Shown here in pieces: positions 8,131 to 14,124 of a stretch of 64,000 bases of DNA. Position 1 is the first letter of the stretch, and each line of letters starts with the position of its first letter. The stretch spans positions 3,708 through 67,707 of the forward strand of contig DATBMA010000114.1 of NCBI GenBank assembly GCA_036555105.1, read 5' to 3'. The translations under genes were made by a program, and so were the position numbers. Origin of the DNA: DATBMA01 sp036555105 (GTDB taxonomy: Bacteria > Actinomycetota > Acidimicrobiia > Spongiisociales > ZC4RG35). The notes under the pieces are model-generated. The model saw only the letters and a list, made by a program, of their open reading frames with translations, did no database searches and was not told the origin of the DNA.

Positions 8131-8190
8131 AGAGTCTCAAGGTCTCACGGCTCAGGTCTCACGTAAGACGTAAGACGTAAGACGTTCTTA
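8131..8190. repeat. 3' repeat array R1 (GTCTCAC / GTAAGAC units)
   Basis: Between the convergent proline dehydrogenase and pspA genes. Units GTCTCAAG, GTCTCACG, a broken unit, GTCTCAC, then GTAAGAC three times. Period changes from 8 to 7 bp. The last bases include the pspA stop codon. Confidence 0.75.
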
Positions 8191-8907
8191 CGAGGTTTCC
8201 AGGCCAAGCTCCCTGCGGAGCTCCTCCAGCTTGGCGTCGGCCTGGCTGATGGAGATGGCCTCCCGCAACTCGGCCACCGAGCCCTCCGGTGTGGCCTCGC
8301 GCAGCTCGGCGTGAGCCTGCGCCTCCGACAGCCTGCTCTGGATCTTCTCCTCGACCCTCGCCAGTGAGGGCGCTTCGTTCTCCATCGTGGCGGAGATCGA
8401 GGCGACTGCCGAGTTCACGGCTTCCTGCATCTTCGCCTGCTCGAGCTGGCCAAGCAGCTGCATCCGCTTCGCCGCCAGTTCCTGGAGCCGCATTGCATTC
8501 TGCCCAACGGCCTGTTTGGCCTCCTCCGCCTGCTTGATGGCGATTTCATACTGGTCCTTGAGGCTGTTGAGGTTGTTCTCAGCCCCTTGCAGCCTGAGGG
8601 CCATCGCCTGGGCGGCTTGAGTCCACTTTGCCTGGTCGGCGGTGTTGCCCGCGTTCTTGGCAGCATCGGCCTTCAGCAGTGCTTGTTTGGCCATCTCCCG
8701 TGCCTCGCCCACGGCCTTGGCGGCGTCCTCGATCTTTGCCTCGAGCTGGGTGCGATGGGCGATGACCTTCGCCGCCTGAGTGCGCAATGCCTGGTCGCGC
8801 TGTTTGGCCTGATAGATGGCCTGCTCGATCTCCACGGCCGGATCCATCGCTTTCTCGGCCGCTCCCCGGAAGAGTTGTTTGATGTACTCCCAGATCCGTC
8901 TGAACAA
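8188..8907 (-). CDS. PspA/IM30 family membrane-stress protein
   Basis: About 239 residues from TTG 8907. A peripheral inner-membrane protein that assembles into ESCRT-III-like polymers and preserves membrane integrity. The sequence is almost wholly helical with long coiled coils. It begins with the amphipathic helix FRRIWEYIKQLFRGAAEKAMDP and continues as EIEQAIYQAKQRDQAL, typical of the family. A TTG at 8937 would add ten residues. I prefer TTG 8907, which has GGGAG on the minus strand just upstream and aligns with the usual MFxRxxxYIKxLF start. No pspF or pspBC partner is nearby. Repeat arrays flank it on both sides. Confidence 0.85.
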   Translation of the reverse strand: MFRRIWEYIKQLFRGAAEKAMDPAVEIEQAIYQAKQRDQALRTQAAKVIAHRTQLEAKIEDAAKAVGEAREMAKQALLKADAAKNAGNTADQAKWTQAAQAMALRLQGAENNLNSLKDQYEIAIKQAEEAKQAVGQNAMRLQELAAKRMQLLGQLEQAKMQEAVNSAVASISATMENEAPSLARVEEKIQSRLSEAQAHAELREATPEGSVAELREAISISQADAKLEELRRELGLETS

Positions 8908-8947
8908 CTTGGGCTCCCGCCTATTTGGGAGCGGCAAGCTTAGGAAA

Positions 8948-8987
8948 GTCTCGAGTCTCGAGTCGCAAGACGTAAGACTTGGGACCT
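8948..8987. repeat. 3' repeat array R2 (GTCTCGA / GTAAGAC units, period 7)
   Basis: GTCTCGA, GTCTCGA, GTCGCAA, then GACGTAAGAC. It abuts and includes the peroxiredoxin stop codon. Confidence 0.65.
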
Positions 8988-9612
8988 AAGAAGTGGCGCC
9001 CAGCAGGTCGGCGGTCAGCCTGGCCACGTGCCCTTTTGCCTTGACGTTGCGGAAAGCGTGCTCGATCTCACCGTCCGGGCCGATCACGAAGGTCGATCTG
9101 ATCAGCCCCTCATAGGACTTCCCGTAGTTGGTCTTGGTGCCCCATGCTCCCAACTCTTCGGCCAGGGCATGGTCCTGGTCGGATAGGAGGGGGAAGGGGA
9201 GGCCCTCCTGCTCCTTGAACTTGGCGTTCTTGGCGGGTCGGTCGGGGCTCACGCCCACCACCTGGTAACCGGCCTCCAGCAGCCCCCGATAGTTGTCCCG
9301 GAAGTCGCAGGCTTCGAGCGTGCAGCCCGGGGTCATCGCCGCCGGATAGAAGAACATGATGAGCGAGCGCCCGGCGAAGTCGGCGTTGGTGACGACGTTG
9401 CCGTCTTGGTCAGGAAGCGAAAACGTGACGATGCGCCCGAGGGTAACCCCGTGGCCCCAAGAGGCCAGTCGTGAGACCGCGCGACCGTCCGACCGTGCGT
9501 CATTACCCTCGCCGCCGATGTCGGATCCGCGCCGCCCGCAGGCATCGAAGCTGCTCGTCTGGCTGGGAGTGGCCCTGGGGCTGGGGACGCTGGTCCTCGG
9601 ATGGCTGGGCAC
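8986..9612 (-). CDS. Peroxiredoxin of the BCP/PrxQ type (start unresolved)
   Basis: Thiol peroxidase reducing hydrogen and organic peroxides. The conserved part starts near VTLGRIVTFSLPDQDGN. It contains FFYPAAMTPGCTLEACDFRDN with the peroxidatic Cys (TPGC) and the resolving Cys five residues on, the pattern of PrxQ, then VGVSPDRP. The conserved part is about 150 residues. Oddity: the frame has no ATG, GTG or TTG between GTG 9612 and the conserved core. Using GTG 9612 would overlap the divergent reductase gene by 95 bp and encode a low-complexity leader. A CTG (9468), or an ATC 7 nt after a minus-strand TACCCT, are non-standard alternatives. Confidence 0.8.
   Translation of the reverse strand: MPSHPRTSVPSPRATPSQTSSFDACGRRGSDIGGEGNDARSDGRAVSRLASWGHGVTLGRIVTFSLPDQDGNVVTNADFAGRSLIMFFYPAAMTPGCTLEACDFRDNYRGLLEAGYQVVGVSPDRPAKNAKFKEQEGLPFPLLSDQDHALAEELGAWGTKTNYGKSYEGLIRSTFVIGPDGEIEHAFRNVKAKGHVARLTADLLGATS
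9471..9502. repeat. Short repeat array R3 (GTGAGACC-type units, period 8)
   Basis: GTGAGACC, GCGCGACC, GTCCGACC, GTGCGTCA. It lies just before the -10 box of the EtfD-like gene and within the open frame upstream of the peroxiredoxin core, which may explain why that start is obscured. Confidence 0.55.
9504..9509 (+). promoter_or_regulatory. Candidate -10 box (TACCCT) for the EtfD-like gene
   Basis: TACCCT ends 8 nt before ATG 9518, supporting that start over an in-frame upstream codon at 9356. Confidence 0.45.
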
Positions 9613-11653
9613 CCTCCCGGCCGAGCCCGATCCCGAGGTCGGTCGCCGGGTCTTCGAAAACGTCCCGGAAGGGCTACAGGCCGTGTTCTACGTAGCGGTC
9701 GCCACTTTCGTCGTCCTCGCATTGTTCTTCTTCGCACGGCGCGCACGCACGTGGGAACAGGGGGCGGCTGAGCCTCGCCTTGGAGACTGGGGGCGAAGGC
9801 TTCGCAGCTTTGGCCGCGGGGTCGGGATGGTGACCGTGATGCGGGACCGGCGGGCCGGCGTCATGCATGCCGCCATCTACTACGGCTTCATCGTGCTGTT
9901 CCTTGGCACGGTCACCCTCGAGTTGGACCACATCGCCCCGACCCAGCTCAAGTTCCTGCACGGGGTCGTTTATCAGGGCTACTCGGCGATCCTGGACGCG
10001 GCCGCCTTGCTCTTCCTCGGGGGCCTCGCCCTTGCAGCGCTTCGCCGCTATGGCGAGCGGCCTCCCCGGATCAGGACCAAGACCAAGCCGGAGGATGCTT
10101 GGATCCTCGGGCTGCTGGCCCTGATCGGGGTCACCGGCCTCCTGACCGAAGCGGCCCGCATCTCGCTCGCAGGGAGACCCGACTTCGAGATGTGGTCGTT
10201 CGTCGGCTATCCCCTGTCGGCTCTGGTACCGGCGGCCGGCGCTTCCACGATCCATCTCGGGTCGTGGATCGTGCACGCAGCAGCCTTCTTGGCGTTCCTG
10301 GTGGTGCTGCCCGTCACCAAGCTGCGCCACATGATCACCTCGCCGGCCAATCTCTTCCTCGCCCCGAGGCGGCGGCCGGTGGGAGCCATGCGGCCGGTGG
10401 TCAACCTCCTCGAGGCCGAAGACATCGACCAGATCGGGGCAGCGGTGGTCTCCGATCTCACGTGGAAGCAGCTTCTCGACACCGATGCCTGCACGATCTG
10501 CGGCCGCTGTACCTCGGTCTGCCCGGCCAACCTCACCGGCAAGCCGCTCGACCCTCGGGAGATGGTGCTGAAGACGGGCGAGGTGGCTTCGATGGCCGCC
10601 GGAGTGGGGCCCCCGGTCAGCCTGGCGCCGGGAATCGACGTGCTCTCTGACCGGCTGTTCGAGCGGGTCGCCGCCGAGGAGGTGTGGGCCTGCACCACCT
10701 GCCGGGCTTGCGATGAGATCTGCCCGGTGGGGATCGAGATCCTCGACCGCATCCTCGACATGCGCCGCTACCTGACGATGATGGAGTCTGACTTCCCGCC
10801 CGAGCTTGCCAAGGCCTTCGTGGCGATGGAGAACCAAGGCAACCCGTGGGGGCTTGGCCGTCAGCAGCGGGCGGCTTGGACGGCCAAACTCGACTTTCCG
10901 GTCAGGGTGCTCGGAGAGCCGGGGAGCGAGGCGGCGGAGTACCTCTGGTTCGTCGGTTGCGCCGGCTCGTACGACGACCGCAATGCGAGCGTTTCAGTGG
11001 CACTGGCCAGGCTGCTTCACCGAGCCGGCATCGACTTCGCCATTCTCGGCCCCCGCGAGTCGTGCAACGGCGACCCGGCCAGGCGGGCGGGGAACGAGTA
11101 CCTGTGGCAACAGCTGGCCACGGACAACATCCGCACCTTGGGCGAATTCGGAGTGAAGAAAGTGATCACCCAGTGCCCGCATTGCTTCAACACCCTGGCC
11201 AATGAGTACCCCCAGCTGGGCGGCGACTACGAGGTGGTCCACCACAGCCAGCTACTGGCCGAGTTGCTGCGTCAGGGAAGGCTTGAGGCCCCGGAGCCAG
11301 ACAACGCCACCGTCACGTATCACGACCCGTGCTACCTGGGCAGGCACAACGACGTCTACCTCGCCCCTCGTGAAGTGGTGGCTGCCGGCGGCGGGGAGAT
11401 GCGAGAAATGGAGAGGCACGGCACCAAGGCGATGTGCTGTGGGGCCGGCGGGGCCCGCTTCTGGATGGAGGAGCCAACCGGCAAGAAGATCAACCTCGAG
11501 CGCACGGAGCAGGCTCTGGCGACAGGTGCCACCGAGGTGGCCGTGGCCTGCCCCTTCTGTTACGTGATGCTGGACGACGCCGTCCGCGAGCTGGGCAGGG
11601 ATGGAGAAATCAGGGTTCGGGACGTGGCGGTGAGGTTGCTGGGAGAGGACTAG
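9518..11653 (+). CDS. Membrane Fe-S reductase, EtfD/HdrD-like (ETF:menaquinone oxidoreductase candidate)
   Basis: 711 residues. The N-terminal third has about six membrane helices of the NarI/HdrE-like type. Then come two [4Fe-4S] motifs, CTICGRCTSVCPAN (Cys 325, 328, 331, 335) and CTTCRACDEICPV (392, 395, 398, 402), and two CCG domains (FVGCAGSYDD; MCCGAGGARFWMEE). This architecture matches the actinobacterial iron-sulfur-binding reductase EtfD, which takes electrons from EtfBA and reduces menaquinone. The etfBA genes of this window (55.7-57.4 kb) are a natural partner. The start is fixed by the -10 box at 9504. HdrD of methanogens is a less likely reading. Confidence 0.8.
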   Translation: MSDPRRPQASKLLVWLGVALGLGTLVLGWLGTLPAEPDPEVGRRVFENVPEGLQAVFYVAVATFVVLALFFFARRARTWEQGAAEPRLGDWGRRLRSFGRGVGMVTVMRDRRAGVMHAAIYYGFIVLFLGTVTLELDHIAPTQLKFLHGVVYQGYSAILDAAALLFLGGLALAALRRYGERPPRIRTKTKPEDAWILGLLALIGVTGLLTEAARISLAGRPDFEMWSFVGYPLSALVPAAGASTIHLGSWIVHAAAFLAFLVVLPVTKLRHMITSPANLFLAPRRRPVGAMRPVVNLLEAEDIDQIGAAVVSDLTWKQLLDTDACTICGRCTSVCPANLTGKPLDPREMVLKTGEVASMAAGVGPPVSLAPGIDVLSDRLFERVAAEEVWACTTCRACDEICPVGIEILDRILDMRRYLTMMESDFPPELAKAFVAMENQGNPWGLGRQQRAAWTAKLDFPVRVLGEPGSEAAEYLWFVGCAGSYDDRNASVSVALARLLHRAGIDFAILGPRESCNGDPARRAGNEYLWQQLATDNIRTLGEFGVKKVITQCPHCFNTLANEYPQLGGDYEVVHHSQLLAELLRQGRLEAPEPDNATVTYHDPCYLGRHNDVYLAPREVVAAGGGEMREMERHGTKAMCCGAGGARFWMEEPTGKKINLERTEQALATGATEVAVACPFCYVMLDDAVRELGRDGEIRVRDVAVRLLGED

Positions 11654-11702
11654 ACCCCCGGCGTCGGCCCATCATGGCCCCGCTCAGTGGTGGCTCACCA
11701 CC

Positions 11703-11708
11703 TAGAGT
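11703..11708 (+). promoter_or_regulatory. Candidate -10 box (TAGAGT) for the small zinc-ribbon-like gene
   Basis: TAGAGT ends 5 nt before ATG 11714; supports that start rather than an upstream in-frame GTG at 11687. Confidence 0.4.
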
Positions 11709-11713
11709 GGTGG

Positions 11714-12013
11714 ATGGAGGCGATAGGAAAGGGCGCAGGAGTGGGGCTTTTCGAACGATGCCGTGACGACCGGCACGAATTCTCGCCGTCGTCGGCCGCA
11801 GCGGGCATGACTCGGAATGTCTGTGAGCGTTGCGGTCTGGTGCTGATCGACATGGACGGCAGGGCGCTGAGCAAGTCGGGCTTGTTCATGCCGTCCAAGC
11901 CCTCCCTGTTCTCGCTCCGCCACGAGCTGGACTTGTCCCAGCTCGAGGTGGCGGCCGCCCCGCGGAGCAGGCGGCACTGGAGAACACGAGGCTCGACCAC
12001 CGCCGTGGCGTAA
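11714..12013 (+). CDS. Small hypothetical protein with two cysteine/histidine knuckles
   Basis: 99 residues from ATG 11714. I do not recognise the family. The middle holds ERCRDDRHEF and NVCERCGLVLIDMDGR. The second is a CxxC knuckle typical of a zinc ribbon, and the first may supply Cys/His ligands. The C-terminal third is basic. A directly placed -10 box and good spacing to both neighbours suggest it is real. It is followed 13 bp later by a lipoprotein gene. Could be a short nucleic-acid-binding or regulatory protein; no function is assigned. Confidence 0.5.
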   Translation: MEAIGKGAGVGLFERCRDDRHEFSPSSAAAGMTRNVCERCGLVLIDMDGRALSKSGLFMPSKPSLFSLRHELDLSQLEVAAAPRSRRHWRTRGSTTAVA

Positions 12014-12016
12014 TCT
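12011..12016 (+). promoter_or_regulatory. Candidate -10 box (TAATCT) for the lipoprotein gene
   Basis: TAATCT lies 10 nt before ATG 12027, overlapping the stop of the previous gene. Confidence 0.35.
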
Positions 12017-12026
12017 CCCTCGCCGG

Positions 12027-12545
12027 ATGGCGGCGCGGGTATGGATCGTTGCCTTGCTGGTCGGGGTTGCCGCCTGTTCGGGCGGGGAAGCGAGCCCCAC
12101 AATGCCCGATCCTTCATCGCCGACCACCAGCGGACCGGTCGAAGCAGCAGCCGCCATCACGGCCTTTCGCGAGTGTCTTGCCCAGCACGGGGTGGAAGCT
12201 CCCGAGATCACCACGAGCGGCGCCGGCTCTCTGCAACTCTCCGAGCTGGCGGCGGCCGACTTGGCTCGACAGCCTTCGCTGCTGGGGCTGTGCGGAGCAC
12301 CAGTCGTTGATGCCGGGCTGCTCGATCTGACCAGCCGGCCGGAGCTGGCAGCCGCTGTGCTCGCCGACCTGCAGGCCTTTGCCGAGTGCATGCGCTCGCA
12401 CGGGATCGAGGGGTTCCCGGACCCGGTGCCCGGCTTCACAGGGATCGGCGATGCCTTCGACCGCGATGAGGTTCCGTTCGGGCTGGACGGATACGCCGAT
12501 GCCTTCAACGCCTGCAGTGAGGCGATGCCGGCCTCCGCCGGTTGA
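12027..12545 (+). CDS. Hypothetical lipoprotein
   Basis: 172 residues. The N-terminus is a short signal with a lipobox-like end (VGVAAC, Cys17), predicted to be lipid-anchored outside the membrane. Two regions look alike: AFRECLAQHGVEAPEI and AFAECMRSHGIEGFPDPVP, each with Phe-x-x-Cys and a His-Gly-(V/I)-(E) turn. This internal duplication is seen in actinobacterial lipoproteins of unknown function. No enzyme motif. It stands alone, followed by the HTH gene. Confidence 0.6.
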   Translation: MAARVWIVALLVGVAACSGGEASPTMPDPSSPTTSGPVEAAAAITAFRECLAQHGVEAPEITTSGAGSLQLSELAAADLARQPSLLGLCGAPVVDAGLLDLTSRPELAAAVLADLQAFAECMRSHGIEGFPDPVPGFTGIGDAFDRDEVPFGLDGYADAFNACSEAMPASAG

Positions 12546-12573
12546 CCCGTAACCGTACGCGCTGGCACGGGCA

Positions 12574-12579
12574 TAGCAT
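12574..12579 (+). promoter_or_regulatory. Candidate -10 box (TAGCAT) for the HTH-clpS-DUF2017 operon
   Basis: TAGCAT ends 6 nt before ATG 12586, as in other leaderless starts of this window. Confidence 0.45.
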
Positions 12580-12585
12580 CGGCCT

Positions 12586-12786
12586 ATGGAGCCGATCAAT
12601 GTCCCCGGCGACAAGGAATGGCTCTCAGTGGCCGACATCTGCGACTACATGGGAGTGTCTGCCTATGTGGTCACTTCTGTGCTTCGCAGCGGCGAACTGA
12701 CCGGTGTCAAGTTCGGGCGGGAGTGGAGGGTGGCTCGAGCCGATCTGGAGGACTGGATCAACCGCCGGCGGGAGGCTTCCACCTGA
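12586..12786 (+). CDS. Excisionase/MerR-like helix-turn-helix protein
   Basis: 66 residues, a single winged helix-turn-helix of the excisionase family: EWLSVADICDYMGVSAYVVTSVLRSGELTGVKFGREWRVARADLEDWINRRR is the typical pattern, read in short pieces. No phage or integrase gene is near, so it is a chromosomal DNA-binding protein rather than a true Xis. Its stop overlaps the clpS start (TGATG), tying it to the ClpS adaptor operon. Regulatory targets unknown; autoregulation is possible. Confidence 0.75.
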   Translation: MEPINVPGDKEWLSVADICDYMGVSAYVVTSVLRSGELTGVKFGREWRVARADLEDWINRRREAST

Positions 12787-13061
12787 TGGTCGCCCCCGCC
12801 AGGATCGAGGTCCCCGACGAGGTCAGAGAGGTCGACGTCCCATGGAACGTGGTGGTATGGAATGACCCCGTCAACCTGATGGACTACGTGGTCTGGGTGC
12901 TGCGCAAGCTCTTTGGGCACCCGCTCGAGGAGGCCACGAGGCTGATGCTGCTCGTACACAACGAGGGGAGGGCCGTTGTGTCGTCGGGGCGGCGGGAGTC
13001 CGCCGAGATGGACTGTTACCGCCTCCATCAACACGGTCTGTGGGCGACACTAGAGCAGTGA
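12786..13061 (+). CDS. clpS: ATP-dependent Clp protease adaptor ClpS
   Basis: 91 residues. ClpS binds N-degron substrates and delivers them to the ClpAP/ClpCP protease. Visible: WNVVVWNDPVNLMDYV, LFGHPLEEATRLMLLVHNEGRAVVSSG, and the end HQHGLWATLE, all typical of actinobacterial ClpS (NDPVN in place of the proteobacterial NDDYT). The conserved histidine of the N-degron pocket lies in LLVHNEG. Overlaps the HTH gene upstream and DUF2017 downstream (GTGA), so the three are translationally coupled. Confidence 0.9.
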   Translation: MVAPARIEVPDEVREVDVPWNVVVWNDPVNLMDYVVWVLRKLFGHPLEEATRLMLLVHNEGRAVVSSGRRESAEMDCYRLHQHGLWATLEQ

Positions 13062-13540
13062 GTCCCGAGGACCCGCCCCCGCCACCGTTCGAGCAGGTCG
13101 ATGGTGGAGTTCGCATGAAGCTCGAACCGGATGAGGTGGAGTTCCTCGCTCAGGTGCCGTTGCTCCTGGCCGATGTGGCCTCGTTCGCCGAGGATCCGGC
13201 GGCGGCCCGTCTCGAAGTGCCCGTCTACCTGGATGATCCCGAGGCAAATACCGATTGGTGGCGGCTCATGAAGGGGGAGCTGGTTTCGTCGCGGAATGCC
13301 GACCGGTCGGCGTTTGCCCTCCTGGTCGAGGCGGCCGCCGAGGGGACGGTCGCCTCACGATTGGAGGCCGAAGCGTTCTTGCGGGTCCTGGTCGAGGGAC
13401 GGCTCGCCCTCGGCGCCAGGCTCGGTGTTGACACCGACGACGACTACGAAAAGCTGGACCCAGCCGATCTCGGGGCACTCGACTATCTCGCGCAAATGCA
13501 GGTGCTCCTGCTCGCCTGTCTCGACCTGCCGGACGCCTGA
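13058..13540 (+). CDS. DUF2017 family protein
   Basis: 160 residues from GTG 13058, which overlaps the clpS stop. An in-frame GTG at 13040 lies inside clpS and is less likely. DUF2017 proteins are typically encoded next to clpS in actinobacteria. Helical, acidic, with MKLEPDEVEFLAQVPLLLADV near the N-terminus and DYLAQMQVLLLACLDLP at the end. The constant pairing suggests a role in N-degron substrate handling, but the molecular function is not established. Confidence 0.8.
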   Translation: MSPEDPPPPPFEQVDGGVRMKLEPDEVEFLAQVPLLLADVASFAEDPAAARLEVPVYLDDPEANTDWWRLMKGELVSSRNADRSAFALLVEAAAEGTVASRLEAEAFLRVLVEGRLALGARLGVDTDDDYEKLDPADLGALDYLAQMQVLLLACLDLPDA

Positions 13541-13585
13541 GCCGACCAATCCCCTTCCCGGCGACACGCAGCCCGCCATCGTGAG

Positions 13586-13591
13586 TAGCTT
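13586..13591 (+). promoter_or_regulatory. Candidate -10 box (TAGCTT) for the molybdenum hydroxylase operon
   Basis: TAGCTT lies 9 nt before the mini-ORF GTG 13601 and 29 nt before coxS. Confidence 0.4.
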
Positions 13592-13600
13592 CGGCCCTCA

Positions 13601-13621
13601 GTGTCGGCCGAGGAGGATTGA
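13601..13621 (+). CDS. Candidate mini-ORF (6 codons) coupled to coxS
   Basis: GTG 13601 reads MSAEED when the start is read as Met, and ends at TGA 13619-13621, sharing one base with ATG 13621 (TGATG). Its codons contain AGGAGG (13611-13616), a perfect ribosome site for coxS. A leaderless start followed by re-initiation is one reading; simple SD-led initiation is the other. Confidence 0.35.
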   Translation: MSAEED

Positions 13622-14124
13622 TGGAGGTTTCCTTGACTGTGAACGGCCGGGCCGTCCAGTCCGATGTCGAGCCCCGGACTCTGCTCGTGCACTTTCTGCG
13701 GGAGAATCTGAACCTCACCGGCACCCATGTGGGCTGTGAGACCGGCTACTGCGGGGCATGCACAGTCATGGTCGACGGCCGCACCGCCAAGTCGTGCACC
13801 CTTCTCGCCGTCCAGGCCGACGGCCGCGACATCACCACCATCGAGGGCCTGGCCGTGAACGGCGAGCTCCATGCCGTGCAGGAGGGATTCTGGGAGAGGC
13901 ACGGGCTCCAGTGCGGCTACTGCACGCCCGGCATGATCATGTCGGCGGTTGGCCTCCTGCAGGAGAACCCCGATCCCACGGAGGACGAGATCCGGCACGG
14001 CATAGAGGGCAACCTCTGCCGCTGCACGGGGTACCACAACATCGTCAAGGCCATTGAGTACGCCGCCGCCAGGTTGCAGGGGAAGACACCGCCACCGGCC
14101 GAATGGGAGGAGGTGTCGGCATGA
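13621..14124 (+). CDS. [2Fe-2S] small subunit of a CoxL-family molybdenum hydroxylase (CoxS-like)
   Basis: 167 residues. Carries two [2Fe-2S] clusters that pass electrons from the Mo site to FAD. The plant-type cluster has Cys39, 44, 47 and 59 (GCETGYCGACTVMVDG...SC). The C-terminal helical domain has CGYCTPGM and GNLCRCTGY. The length matches CoxS/XdhA-S subunits (about 160). ATG 13621 is chosen because AGGAGG is 4 nt upstream and the fold starts here. It overlaps the large-subunit start (ATGA). Gene order S-L-M differs from the M-S-L of Oligotropha CO dehydrogenase. Confidence 0.92.
   Translation: MEVSLTVNGRAVQSDVEPRTLLVHFLRENLNLTGTHVGCETGYCGACTVMVDGRTAKSCTLLAVQADGRDITTIEGLAVNGELHAVQEGFWERHGLQCGYCTPGMIMSAVGLLQENPDPTEDEIRHGIEGNLCRCTGYHNIVKAIEYAAARLQGKTPPPAEWEEVSA

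Noticed and set aside
8131..8190. CRISPR array
   Set aside because: Units are 7-8 bp without spacers and degenerate; no cas genes are present.
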